Shown here one piece after another: positions 21,077-30,343 of a DNA stretch of 64,000 nt. The notes beneath the pieces are model-generated. The model was given only the letters and a program-made list of their open reading frames with translations. It was not told the DNA's origin and searched no databases. This DNA comes from Microbacterium sp. LWO12-1.2. Lineage in GTDB: Bacteria > Actinomycetota > Actinomycetes > Actinomycetales > Microbacteriaceae. Position 1 is the stretch's first letter, and every line of letters begins with the position of its first letter. The translations under genes were made by a program, and so were the position numbers. The stretch lies in contig NZ_JBEGII010000001.1 in assembly GCF_040675875.1 (NCBI RefSeq), positions 1,364,001 through 1,428,000 of the forward strand, given 5' to 3'.

Positions 21077-21295
21077 ATGAACGCAACAACCGAACGTGAG
21101 ACCTCTACCGTCGAGTTCCGCTTGACCGCAGCAGACCGTTGCGACTCCTGCGGCGCTCAGGCGTACATCGCAGCCGAGGTCAACGGTTCCGAGCTCCTCT
21201 TCTGCGCCCACCACGGCCGCAAGTACGAAGAGAAGCTCCGCACCATCGCGACCAGCTGGCACGACGAGACCGCTCGACTGGTCGACGCGGTCTGA
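21077..21295 (+). CDS. DUF7455 family small protein
   Basis: A 72-residue protein seen across actinobacteria beside parE. The core TAADRCDSCGAQAYIAA holds a CxxC pair, and LLFCAHHGRKYEEKL adds Cys and His-His, so a small zinc-binding knuckle is plausible. Function is unknown. The ATG has a strong GAGGAGG seven bases upstream. It is divergent from parE and convergent with the alanine-racemase-like gene. Confidence 0.85.
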   Translation: MNATTERETSTVEFRLTAADRCDSCGAQAYIAAEVNGSELLFCAHHGRKYEEKLRTIATSWHDETARLVDAV

Positions 21296-21366
21296 GGTCC
21301 GATCCGCTCAACGGATCCCTCCGACGCCATCCGTCACGGATGACCGACGACGGGTCGCCGCCTGAC

Positions 21367-22407
21367 TCAGTCGACGACGACCCGTCGCACACGGACACTG
21401 AGTCGCGTGAGGATCTCCTCACCGACCGTGTCGATGCGTTCCGCGAGAGTGGTCGCGCTGACCTCTCCGCGGTCACCGGCCCCGAACAGGTGGACTTCAT
21501 CGCCGATGGCCATTCCCGGCCATCCCTGCACGACCGAGGTCGTGTGATCGATCTGACGCAGCTCACGGGCACCAGCCGATGTTCCCACCGGAGCCCCCGC
21601 GAGGGTCGAGGGCAGTCCGTCGAAGCTGCCGATGTCGATGACCGCCTCCCCCTCGACGATCCCGCTCACCGACGCGACCAGCGATGCGATGGGACGGATG
21701 CCGTCAAGCTCCGGACCGTCCGCAGACCGCACGCCGTAGCAGAAGGCTCCGATCCGCGACAGCGTGCCGCGCAGTTCGGGACGCCACCACGATGCCGCTG
21801 ACGCCGTGAGGTGCTGCAGCGCGGGAGCTGATCCGCTGAGCTCCACCACGCGCACCGCGTCGAGGAAGACCGCCTGCGCCTCGTCATCCTCGGCGTCGCT
21901 CGCTTCGGCGATGTGGCTCCAGACGCCGACGAGCTCCAGCAGTCCTGCCGCCTCGGCGGCGCGGGCCTCTGCCACGACGTCATCCCAGTCCTCGCGGAGC
22001 ACGCCGTTGCGATGAAGGCCGGTGTCGATCTTGAGGTGCACCCTGGCCACGACCCCGAGCGCGTCAGCACGCGCGATGATCCGACGCAGGTACTCCGCGG
22101 TGCCGACACCCAGGTCGACGCTCTGCACGAGCGCGTCGTCGATCTCGATGTCCGTCGACGTGGCCCAGGCGAACACCCGCACGGCACCGCCGCCGACACG
22201 ACGCACATCGAGCGCACTGCGCACGTCGTAACTGCCGAACCATTCGACTCCAGCGGCATCCGCCGCCTCCACGACCCACGGGAGCCCATGCCCGTACGCG
22301 TCGTCCTTGACGACCAGCATGAGCGCGGATGGGGCGATCCGCTCCCTGACCGCCGCGATGTTCGCGCGGAACAGAGGCGCGCTGATGCGCAGCTCTGGGC
22401 GACTCAT
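21367..22407 (-). CDS. Alanine racemase-like protein A: complete PLP barrel, lacks the catalytic-tyrosine segment
   Basis: Alanine racemase (PLP, L-Ala to D-Ala for peptidoglycan) works as a dimer whose sites combine a PLP-lysine from one chain with a tyrosine from the other. This 346-residue chain keeps the barrel: Lys34 in VVKDDAYGHG, Arg133 in HLKIDTGLHRNGV, SHIAEAS with His165, HLTASAASW with Ser203, and Arg218 in SRIGAFCYGV. Its C-terminal domain is present (GDEVHLFGAGD, EEILTRLSVRVRRV). However, the roughly 20 residues that normally hold VSYG are missing: VEGEAV runs straight into IDIGSFDG, equivalent to the later IPVGYADG. The usual Met of the MDQ motif is Ile. Its ATG overlaps the stop of the next entry's gene (ATGA). 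It is probably the other half of a heterodimer. Confidence 0.85.
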   Translation of the reverse strand: MSRPELRISAPLFRANIAAVRERIAPSALMLVVKDDAYGHGLPWVVEAADAAGVEWFGSYDVRSALDVRRVGGGAVRVFAWATSTDIEIDDALVQSVDLGVGTAEYLRRIIARADALGVVARVHLKIDTGLHRNGVLREDWDDVVAEARAAEAAGLLELVGVWSHIAEASDAEDDEAQAVFLDAVRVVELSGSAPALQHLTASAASWWRPELRGTLSRIGAFCYGVRSADGPELDGIRPIASLVASVSGIVEGEAVIDIGSFDGLPSTLAGAPVGTSAGARELRQIDHTTSVVQGWPGMAIGDEVHLFGAGDRGEVSATTLAERIDTVGEEILTRLSVRVRRVVVD

Positions 22408-23108
22408 GCTTCCCACTCCCTGACGGCATGCGCGCCGGCGACCGTGATGAGCTCCGCAGCGGAGAGCCCGGTGACCTCGGCCCAGTGCGACAGGTTGCGC
22501 ACGGCCGGACCCTCCCCGCCGAAGAAGGTGACCTCGGTGCCGACCGGAACGTCGGTGCCTTCGAGATCCACCACGCACACGTCCATCGCGACACGGCCGA
22601 TGATCGGTCGCTCCGCGCCGCCGATCTCGACGCGCGCACGATTGCCCAGCGCGCGGACGATCCCCTGTGCGTATCCGCCGGTGACGAGCGCGACGTTCGT
22701 ATCCACCGGAGCACGGTGGGTGTAGCCGTAGGAGACCGCATCGCCGGCGCGCAGGCGCTTCGTCGAGAGGACACGCCCGACGAGCCTCATGACGGGTCGA
22801 GGAGCGGAGGAGTTGCTGCCGGCGGGCAGCCCGTAGAGCAGGACCGGGTCGATGTCGGCGACGCCTTCGGTGGTTCCGACGATGCCTTCGAGACCGAGCG
22901 CGTCGATCTCTCCTGCGGAGTCGACCAGCACACGGCTCGCGCCGGCGGCGATGACGGCGTGAGCGACGGACAACACCCCGTGACCCCAGGCATCACGACG
23001 AAGATCGGCGACCTTTCCTCCGTTCTGCACGGCGGAATCTGCTGCCGCCGCCAGTGCGGAGCGTGAGATCACCGCGTGCGTTCGGGCGCTGGAAGTCGTG
23101 TCGGACAC
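22404..23108 (-). CDS. Alanine racemase-like protein B: catalytic-tyrosine domain, degenerate barrel without PLP lysine
   Basis: A 234-residue protein, far shorter than normal racemases (about 370). The N-terminal part keeps only the start of the barrel: LRRDAWGHG aligns with the PLP motif KADAYGHG but has Arg37 for Lys and Trp for Tyr. The central barrel is gone. The C-terminal domain is complete: AVSYGYTHRAPVDTNVA with Tyr127, GGYAQGIVRALGNRA, and GRVAMDVCVVDLEG with Met175. It is the first gene of a two-gene operon, overlapping protein A by 4 bp. GTG 23108 is chosen because TAGGGT (complement of 23116-23121) lies 7 nt upstream. Alone it should be inactive; with A it could supply the missing residues. 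Confidence 0.85.
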   Translation of the reverse strand: MSDTTSSARTHAVISRSALAAAADSAVQNGGKVADLRRDAWGHGVLSVAHAVIAAGASRVLVDSAGEIDALGLEGIVGTTEGVADIDPVLLYGLPAGSNSSAPRPVMRLVGRVLSTKRLRAGDAVSYGYTHRAPVDTNVALVTGGYAQGIVRALGNRARVEIGGAERPIIGRVAMDVCVVDLEGTDVPVGTEVTFFGGEGPAVRNLSHWAEVTGLSAAELITVAGAHAVREWEA

Positions 23109-23115
23109 GTCTTCC

Positions 23116-23163
23116 ACCCTAGCTTCCGTGCGCTCAGGTTCCCTCCGAAGCCACCCGTAGACT
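23116..23163. promoter_or_regulatory. Divergent promoters of the racemase-like operon and the ATP-grasp gene
   Basis: The minus-strand box TAGGGT (complement of 23116-23121) lies 7 nt before the GTG of racemase-like B. The plus-strand box TAGACT (23158-23163) lies about 28 nt before the ATP-grasp ATG at 23192, which has CGGAG upstream. No shared operator was seen. Confidence 0.45.
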
Positions 23164-23191
23164 GGATGGGACCCCCAACCTTCGGAGCACA

Positions 23192-24208
23192 ATGTCACGT
23201 CTTTCCCTCGCGCCCCGCGTTCGCTATCTGATCGGACGCGCACGTCGCATCGACGTCGGATCGGTCGTGGAGCGCGCCAAAGAGGCCTCCGAGCAGCACC
23301 ACAAAGCGGTGCCCGCGATCGTCGTCGACATGCTGTGGTCCGCCGCGCGACACAACGTCGGATTCCAGGACTACATCGACTACGACTTCGCGATGCTCAC
23401 CCGCGCCGAGCGCGAGACCTATATGACCCACCCTGTCTCCAACCAGCTCTCGCAGCGCTACGATCACCCGGACTTCCGCTGGATCTTCCAGGACAAGGTG
23501 GAGTTCGACAAGCAGTTCTCGGTGCACCTCCACCGCGAGTGGATGGTCGTCGAGGAGGGCAACGCTGAGGCCGTGCGCGAGTTCGCACAGCGGCTCGGCA
23601 CGATCGTGACCAAAGAGCCGGTCGGCCAGGCCGGAACCGGCGTACACCGCTACCACGCGGCGGACGTCGACGACTGGGCCGAGTTCCACCGCGGGCTCCT
23701 CGCCCGCGGTGAGCTGCTGATCGAAGAGGTCATCCGGCAGCACGACGCCCTCGCCGCGGTCTGCCCTGGGACGGTGAACACGACGCGCATCACCGCTTTC
23801 TTCGACGGTGAGAAGGCGCACATCCTGGCGATGGCGCAGAAGTTCGGGCGCGGCGCGGTCAGCGACCAGATGACCTTCGGCGGCTTCTACACGATGCTCG
23901 ACGAGAACGGTCGCTCAGTGGGCGCCGGGTACGACTCGCACGGTCACGTGCACGAGAAGCACCCCGATACCGGGTTCCCGATCGCCGACTTCCAGCTCCC
24001 CTACATGGACGAGGTCCGCGCCTTCATCGATCAGGTCGCGCGGGTCGTTCCCCAGGTGCAGTACGTGGGATGGGACATCGTCGTCTCCCCTGACGGTCCG
24101 GTACTGGTCGAGGGCAACTGGGGCGCAGGCGTGTATGAGAACAAGCCGAGCGTCACCGGCATCCGCACGGGACACAAGCCGCGCTACCGCGAGGTCATCG
24201 GCTTCTGA
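23192..24208 (+). CDS. Sugar-transfer-associated ATP-grasp domain protein
   Basis: A 338-residue protein resembling the ATP-grasp family found in cell-surface polysaccharide loci. ATP-grasp enzymes join a carboxylate to an amine or thiol through an acyl-phosphate. Visible features: a helical N-terminus, TIVTKEPVGQAGTGVHRY (lysine and glycine-rich ATP loop), LLIEEVIRQHDALAA (adenine-contacting strand), TVNTTRITAFFDG, and the metal-binding end VQYVGWDIVVSPDGPVLVEGNWGAGV. No membrane segment. It stands divergently beside the racemase-like pair, so an envelope role is attractive, but the substrate is unknown. A strong terminator follows, so it is monocistronic. Confidence 0.8.
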   Translation: MSRLSLAPRVRYLIGRARRIDVGSVVERAKEASEQHHKAVPAIVVDMLWSAARHNVGFQDYIDYDFAMLTRAERETYMTHPVSNQLSQRYDHPDFRWIFQDKVEFDKQFSVHLHREWMVVEEGNAEAVREFAQRLGTIVTKEPVGQAGTGVHRYHAADVDDWAEFHRGLLARGELLIEEVIRQHDALAAVCPGTVNTTRITAFFDGEKAHILAMAQKFGRGAVSDQMTFGGFYTMLDENGRSVGAGYDSHGHVHEKHPDTGFPIADFQLPYMDEVRAFIDQVARVVPQVQYVGWDIVVSPDGPVLVEGNWGAGVYENKPSVTGIRTGHKPRYREVIGF

Positions 24209-24217
24209 GACTCCTAC

Positions 24218-24256
24218 GAAGAAGGCCCCGGATGCCGAGCATCCAGGGCCTTCTTC
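24218..24256. terminator. Bidirectional terminator between the ATP-grasp gene and the CofE-like gene
   Basis: Arms 24218-24234 and 24240-24256 (17 nt, one mismatch) surround a 5-nt loop. The outer arm GAAGAAGG / CCTTCTTC ends in a pyrimidine run after the hairpin on the plus strand. It lies between convergent genes. Confidence 0.8.
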
Positions 24257-24271
24257 TGTGCGGTGAACGGG

Positions 24272-24963
24272 TCAGATCGCGCGGACGATGCCGAGCGGCG
24301 TGGACTCGAGGCCCTGGCCGAGCGGGTTGTCGCCGAGGATCTTGACGAGACGACGCTCGCCGTCCTTGTCGAGCGTCGATCCGAGGATGTTACCGCCGAG
24401 GTCGTTGATGTCGACCACTGCCACCTCGGCCTGGCCGCCGATCAGCGTCTTCAGACGTGCGGCGACACCGTCGGGGTCCTTCGGTCCGAGCACGACCGCC
24501 TCGTTGTACGGAGGGATGGTGTGCTTGGTCGGACCGTCGATGGCGCGCGCCTTGTCACCAGCGATGCGGTAGAAGTCGCCACGACGACCGAACGCCTTGG
24601 TCACCGCCGCGACGGCGGACGCGAACAGGATGCGCGGCGTGCCGCACTCCCGCAACGCCATCTCCATCGTCTCCGGCATGCCGAGCCCGATGCCGTAGGG
24701 CGTGCGGGTGACGTACTTGGAGAGGAACAGAGCGAGCTTGCGCGGCTTGATCTCGTCGAGACGGTACGACCGCCCCTGAGTGATCGCCACGATCTTCTCG
24801 GTCACGAACAGCAGGTCACCCGGCTGCACGGCGTCCTTCGCATACTCGGTGATGACCGCATCGAGGTCGTCATCCGGCATCACGACACGCGTGCGCAGCG
24901 GAATCCGCGCGTAGTTCTTCCCGTCGACGCTGGTCTCGAGCGCCTTGCCCTCGTTCGCCTGCA

Positions 24964-24967
<4 letters not shown>
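24272..24967 (-). CDS. Coenzyme F420:L-glutamate ligase (CofE/FbiB-like) family protein
   Basis: A 231-residue protein of the F420-0:gamma-glutamyl ligase family. Family-like stretches are [37 protein letters not shown], and [20 protein letters not shown] with the metal-binding Asp residues, ending [18 protein letters not shown]. It is coupled to the primary sigma factor: its GTG overlaps the sigA stop by 4 bp (or ATG 24964 by 1 bp). No other F420 gene is in the window, and most relatives are not known to make F420, so the true substrate may differ from F420-0. It is one of the clearer function-unknown cases here. Confidence 0.75.
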
Positions 24968-26205
<1,238 letters not shown>

Positions 26206-26242
26206 GTTTCGCCTTTCACGGGGCTGCGGACCGCCCCGGGAC

Positions 26243-26271
26243 ATTTCGGACACTAGTAAGACCCTTGTCAA
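26243..26271 (-). promoter_or_regulatory. Possible sigA promoter
   Basis: The minus strand has a perfect TTGACA (complement of 26266-26271) and, 17 bp further on, CGAAAT (complement of 26243-26248), a poor -10. The 166-bp region between the PAC2 gene and sigA must hold the sigA promoter, but the -10 choice is not secure. Confidence 0.3.
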
Positions 26272-26371
26272 GTCCGCTCCGGGAAAGGAACGATTGACAA
26301 CGGGTCAGAGTCCTAGTATCGCACACGTGTGGCGATGCGGGCGCATTCCGGCGAAGTTCGCCCGAATCGAG

Positions 26372-27313
26372 TCACGCCCTCCCCGGTTTGTCCTCGTCAC
26401 CCGTGGGCCGGGAAGCAAGGTAGCGCTCCAGCTCTGCAGCCAGTTCGTCGGCGCTGGGAAGATCGCGTTCGCTGAACCCGCCCTCGTCATACGAACCGTC
26501 GTCGGGATTGCGGCCGGCCATGTAGGCGTCGTAGCGACGCTCCAGGTTGAGCACCATCTGCTGAAGCTCGTCATTGCCGAGCACCTGCTCATCGACACGC
26601 GCGAGGTAGTCGTCACGTCGTTCCTGGACAGCGTCGAGCACCAGCACGAGCCCCGTCGAGGCCATGAGGCGCTCAGCAGCGGTGATCACAGCATCGGGGT
26701 TCTCGGTCTCGGCGAGGTAGTGCGGAACCAGCAGTACAAAGCCCACCGCGCGGTCGCCGCGCTCTGCGAAGCGGAACTCGAGGAGGTGACCGGCCGTTGC
26801 CGGCACCTGCGTGCGTGGACGCCAGACGGAGTGCGCGACGTTCAGTTCGCGGCGGTTCCCGCTGACCGTCGTGCCGATCGGACGAGTGTGCGGGACCGGC
26901 ATCGCGATCGAGTGCACCCAGTTGAGGCCCGAGACCTCGAACTCGGTGGCGAGTTCCAGCACCGTGGCCGCGAAGGCGTTCCAGGCGAAGTCCGGCTCGT
27001 AGCCGGCAAGCAGGAGGAAGGGCTGTCCGAGAGCATCGGTGGCGAGCGACAGTTCGAGCCGCTGCGGGCGGAACTCCGTCAGGTGATCCTGATCGAAGGA
27101 GATCACCGGACGGCGGGCGCGGTAGTCGAGGAGCACATCGTTGTCGAACACGACGACGGCCTGCGGCGAGGTCGTCTCGCGCAGGTGATCGATGAGGCCG
27201 GAGACGGCACTGCCCGCATCGGTGAACCCGGTCAGCAGCACCACCAGGGGCAACCCGCGCGGCACGGCCGGTGCGTTCGCGACTCGTTCATGGATGGGTC
27301 CGGAGAAGGGCAT
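26372..27313 (-). CDS. PAC2 family protein (proteasome-assembly-chaperone fold)
   Basis: A 313-residue protein of the PAC2 family, which in actinobacteria lies near sigA. The N-terminal half has LPLVVLLTGFTDAGSAVSGL, FDNDVLLDYRARRPVI and LLLAGYEPDFAWNAFA, typical of the fold, and GLNWVHSIAMPVPHTRP in the middle. The C-terminal third is helical (DELQQMVLNLERRYDAYMAG) and acidic. The biochemical role in bacteria is not established. TAGCAT on the minus strand (complement of 27320-27325) lies 6 nt before the ATG, so a leaderless message is likely. It is divergent from pepA. Confidence 0.88.
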   Translation of the reverse strand: MPFSGPIHERVANAPAVPRGLPLVVLLTGFTDAGSAVSGLIDHLRETTSPQAVVVFDNDVLLDYRARRPVISFDQDHLTEFRPQRLELSLATDALGQPFLLLAGYEPDFAWNAFAATVLELATEFEVSGLNWVHSIAMPVPHTRPIGTTVSGNRRELNVAHSVWRPRTQVPATAGHLLEFRFAERGDRAVGFVLLVPHYLAETENPDAVITAAERLMASTGLVLVLDAVQERRDDYLARVDEQVLGNDELQQMVLNLERRYDAYMAGRNPDDGSYDEGGFSERDLPSADELAAELERYLASRPTGDEDKPGRA

Positions 27314-27426
27314 GTGTCCATGCTACGAGCCACTCCCGCCACGAGGGTTGGCGGCGTCATGCTGAGAGCGAACACGCGGAGGACGGCTCGTGCCCGGGGC
27401 ACCGCCGCGATCCCTAGGATGGAAGC
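27314..27426. promoter_or_regulatory. Back-to-back leaderless promoters of the PAC2 gene and pepA
   Basis: The minus-strand box TAGCAT (complement of 27320-27325) ends 6 nt before the PAC2 ATG. The plus-strand box TAGGAT (27415-27420) ends 6 nt before the pepA ATG. Both spacings put the start of transcription at the start codon. Nothing else notable in these 113 bp. Confidence 0.5.
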
Positions 27427-28899
27427 ATGACGCTTCCCGTGCTCTCGCACACCATCGATCAGTTCCCCGGAAGCGCTGCAGATGCCGCAGTGCTCGTCGT
27501 CCCCGACATCTCGGAGTCCGCTTCGGCGCTCGACGGCTATCCCGGTCTCGCTGACATCCTCGCGGGAATCGGATTCACCGGGTCCGCGTCCGCATTCGCA
27601 CGAGTGCACGCCCCGGAGGTATCGCCCGTTCCCTTCGCTGTCGTCGGCGCAGGCTCCTCTCCCACGGCTGTCTCCGTTCGCAACGCGGCCGGATCCGCAC
27701 TGCGGGTGTTCACCGGCTTCGACACCATCGCCCTCGCGCTCGCGCCGGGGCTCGAGTCGTTCGCGGATGCTGCAGCGGAAGGTGCCGTCCTCGGCGGACA
27801 CCGCTTCGAGGGCTACCGCTCGGACAAGGGCAAGAAGCGCGCGTCCGCGGTGATCCTGCACGCGCAGATCGACGACGCGACCGCCGCGCATGCCCAGGCC
27901 GTCGGCGATGCTGTTGCCCTCATCAAGGACCTCGTGCAGGTCCCCGCCGAATGGCAGAGCCCCGCGCAGCTGGCGCAGAGCGCGGCCGACAGTGTGGCCG
28001 ATCTGGACGTCACGGTCGAGATCCTCGACGAGGTCGCCCTCGCAGAGCAGGGCTTCGGCGGCATCCTGGGCGTCGGCCAGGGATCGGACCGCCCGCCGCG
28101 CCTGGTGCGCCTCGACTACTCCCCTGCCGAGGCCACGCGCCACATCGCACTTGTCGGCAAGGGCATCACCTTCGACACGGGCGGACTGTCGCTCAAGCCG
28201 GCCGCGTCCATGGTCGGAATGAAGTTCGACATGGCGGGTGCGGCGACCAGCCTCGCCGCGCTGCGCGCCATCGCGACGCTGGGACTACCCGTGCGCGTCA
28301 CGGCCTGGCTCTGCATCGCGGACAACATGCCGTCAGGACGTGCGACCCGGCCGGGCGATGTGCTGCGCATGCTCGACGGCACCACGGTCGAGGTCCTCAA
28401 CACCGATGCGGAGGGTCGCCTGGTGCTCGCAGACGGGCTCGTCGCCGCGAGCCGCGAACACCCGGACGTGATCATCGACGTCGCCACCCTGACCGGAGCG
28501 ATCATCCTGGCGCTCGGCCACCGCCACACCGGCGTGATGGGCGACGACGAGGCCGTCGCCCAATTCCTGGCCGCGGCGGAATCGGCCGATGAACTCGCCT
28601 GGCACATGCCGCTGCCCGAGTACATGGAAGACACGCTCGACTCGCCGATCGCGGACCTCATCAACGCGAACATGGGCGACCGCGCGGGTGGCGCATCCTT
28701 CGCCGGGCTCTTCCTCCGGCGTTTCATCGGACGGGTATCGGATGCGGATGGCGCACCGCGCATCCCCTGGATCCACCTCGACATCGCCGGTTCCGGCGAG
28801 CACGGAAGCGCACCCTACGGCTTCACCGAAAAGGGCCCGACCGGGGCGATGGTTCGATCGATCGTCGCCTTCGCCCACGCATCCCACACGGAGGCATGA
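27427..28899 (+). CDS. pepA: Leucyl aminopeptidase (M17 family)
   Basis: A cytoplasmic two-metal aminopeptidase that removes N-terminal residues from peptides. It has 490 residues. The N-terminal macro-like domain is followed by the catalytic domain with GKGITFDTGGLSLKPAASMV (Lys and Asp metal ligands), MKFDMAGAA, and the family signature NTDAEGRLVLADGL. The end has HLDIAGSGEHGSAPYGFTEK, close to the usual tail. The ATG follows a TAGGAT box by 6 nt. The lpd start lies 3 bp after its stop with GGAGG inside the pepA end, so the two are an operon. Confidence 0.95.
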   Translation: MTLPVLSHTIDQFPGSAADAAVLVVPDISESASALDGYPGLADILAGIGFTGSASAFARVHAPEVSPVPFAVVGAGSSPTAVSVRNAAGSALRVFTGFDTIALALAPGLESFADAAAEGAVLGGHRFEGYRSDKGKKRASAVILHAQIDDATAAHAQAVGDAVALIKDLVQVPAEWQSPAQLAQSAADSVADLDVTVEILDEVALAEQGFGGILGVGQGSDRPPRLVRLDYSPAEATRHIALVGKGITFDTGGLSLKPAASMVGMKFDMAGAATSLAALRAIATLGLPVRVTAWLCIADNMPSGRATRPGDVLRMLDGTTVEVLNTDAEGRLVLADGLVAASREHPDVIIDVATLTGAIILALGHRHTGVMGDDEAVAQFLAAAESADELAWHMPLPEYMEDTLDSPIADLINANMGDRAGGASFAGLFLRRFIGRVSDADGAPRIPWIHLDIAGSGEHGSAPYGFTEKGPTGAMVRSIVAFAHASHTEA

Positions 28900-28902
28900 C
28901 CC

Positions 28903-30276
28903 ATGACCACACACACCTTCGACATCGTCGTCCTCGGTGGCGGCAGCGGCGGGTACGCCGCGGCGCTCCGGGCCAGTGAGCTCGGCAAGTCCGTCGCCCT
29001 GATCGAGAAGGACAAGGTCGGCGGCACCTGCCTGCACCGCGGCTGCATCCCGACGAAGGCGCTGTTGCACGCGGCGGAGGTCGCCGACCACGTGCGCGAT
29101 GCCGCATCGGTCGGCGTCACCGCCGCTCTCACCGGGATCGATCCCGTCGGCGTGCGCACGTACCGCGAGGGAATCGTCGCCAAGAAGTTCAAGGGCCTCG
29201 AGGGCCTGGTCAAGGCGCGCGGCATCACCACCGTGGCCGGCACGGGACGCCTCAACGCCGACCGCACGGTGAGCGTCGACGACGACATCTACGCGGGGAC
29301 GGACGTCGTGCTGGCGACGGGGTCGTACAGCCGCACGCTCCCCGGCCTCGAGATCGGCGGACGGATCATCACGAGTGAGCAGGCACTCGCACTCGACGTC
29401 ATCCCTGAGCGCGTGCTCATCCTCGGCGGCGGTGTGATCGGCGTCGAGTTCGCCAGCGTCTGGCGTTCCTTCGGCTCCGAGGTCACGATCATCGAGGCGC
29501 TTCCGCACCTCGTCCCCAACGAGGACATCGCTCTCAGCAAGGGCCTCGAGCGCGCGTTCCGCCGCCGCGGCATCCAGTACTCGCTCGGCATCCGCTTCCA
29601 GAGCGCGGTCCAGGACGACTCCTCAGTGACCGTCACGCTCGAGGACGGCAAGGAGTTCTCGGCGGACTACCTGCTGGTCGCGGTGGGACGCGGACCGGTC
29701 ACCGCTGACCTCGGTTTCGAAGAGGCCGGCGTGAAGCTCGACCGCGGTTTCGTGACCGTGGACGATGAGCTGCGCACCGGAGTTCCCGGCCTCTGGGCCG
29801 TCGGTGACATCGTTCCCGGTCTGCAGCTCGCACACCGCGGTTTCCAGCAGGGCATCGCCGTTGCGGAGCGGATCGCGGGCCTCACCCCCGTGAACATCCC
29901 TGACCTGCAGATCCCCAAGGTGACATACTCCAGCCCCGAGGTCGCGTCCGTCGGGGTGACAGAGGCCGCGGCGATCGCCGAGCACGGTGCCGACGCCGTC
30001 TCGGCGTACGAGTACAACCTCGCCGGCAACGGCAAGAGCGAGATCATCGGAACCGCCGGCCTCGTGAAGGTCGTTCGCCTCAAGGACGGCCCAGTGATCG
30101 GTGTCCACCTGTTGGGCGATCGGGTCGGGGAACTCATCACCGAGGGGCAGCTCGCAGTCGCGTGGGAGGCTCACCCCGAGGACATCGCGCCGCTGATCCA
30201 CGCGCATCCCACGCAGAGCGAAGCTCTCGGCGAGGCCTTCCTCGCCCTGGCCGGAAAGCCGCTGCACGCCCTCTGA
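28903..30276 (+). CDS. lpd: Dihydrolipoyl dehydrogenase (E3)
   Basis: Reoxidises dihydrolipoamide of 2-oxoacid dehydrogenase complexes with NAD+. It has 457 residues. FAD motif VVLGGGSGGYAAALRASELG; redox disulphide GGTCLHRGCIPTKALLHAAE; NAD-binding ERVLILGGGVIGVEFASVW; second FAD motif LWAVGDIVPG; and the C-terminal dimer-interface base HAHPTQSEALGEAF with the catalytic His-Glu pair. It follows pepA by 3 bp and precedes sucB by 67 bp, so E3 and E2 are neighbours. Confidence 0.96.
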   Translation: MTTHTFDIVVLGGGSGGYAAALRASELGKSVALIEKDKVGGTCLHRGCIPTKALLHAAEVADHVRDAASVGVTAALTGIDPVGVRTYREGIVAKKFKGLEGLVKARGITTVAGTGRLNADRTVSVDDDIYAGTDVVLATGSYSRTLPGLEIGGRIITSEQALALDVIPERVLILGGGVIGVEFASVWRSFGSEVTIIEALPHLVPNEDIALSKGLERAFRRRGIQYSLGIRFQSAVQDDSSVTVTLEDGKEFSADYLLVAVGRGPVTADLGFEEAGVKLDRGFVTVDDELRTGVPGLWAVGDIVPGLQLAHRGFQQGIAVAERIAGLTPVNIPDLQIPKVTYSSPEVASVGVTEAAAIAEHGADAVSAYEYNLAGNGKSEIIGTAGLVKVVRLKDGPVIGVHLLGDRVGELITEGQLAVAWEAHPEDIAPLIHAHPTQSEALGEAFLALAGKPLHAL

Positions 30277-30343
30277 GCACCAACCGGTGCCTGAGTCACT
30301 AAGCTAGACAAGCGTCAACACACTTCCTGAAGGAGACTCCGTC

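Noticed and set aside
21296..21366. Hairpins between the DUF7455 gene and racemase-like A
   Set aside because: A short stem CATCCGT/ACGGATG and a long-range GGGTCG/CGACCC pairing are present but neither has good loop geometry or a T-run; not called as a terminator.
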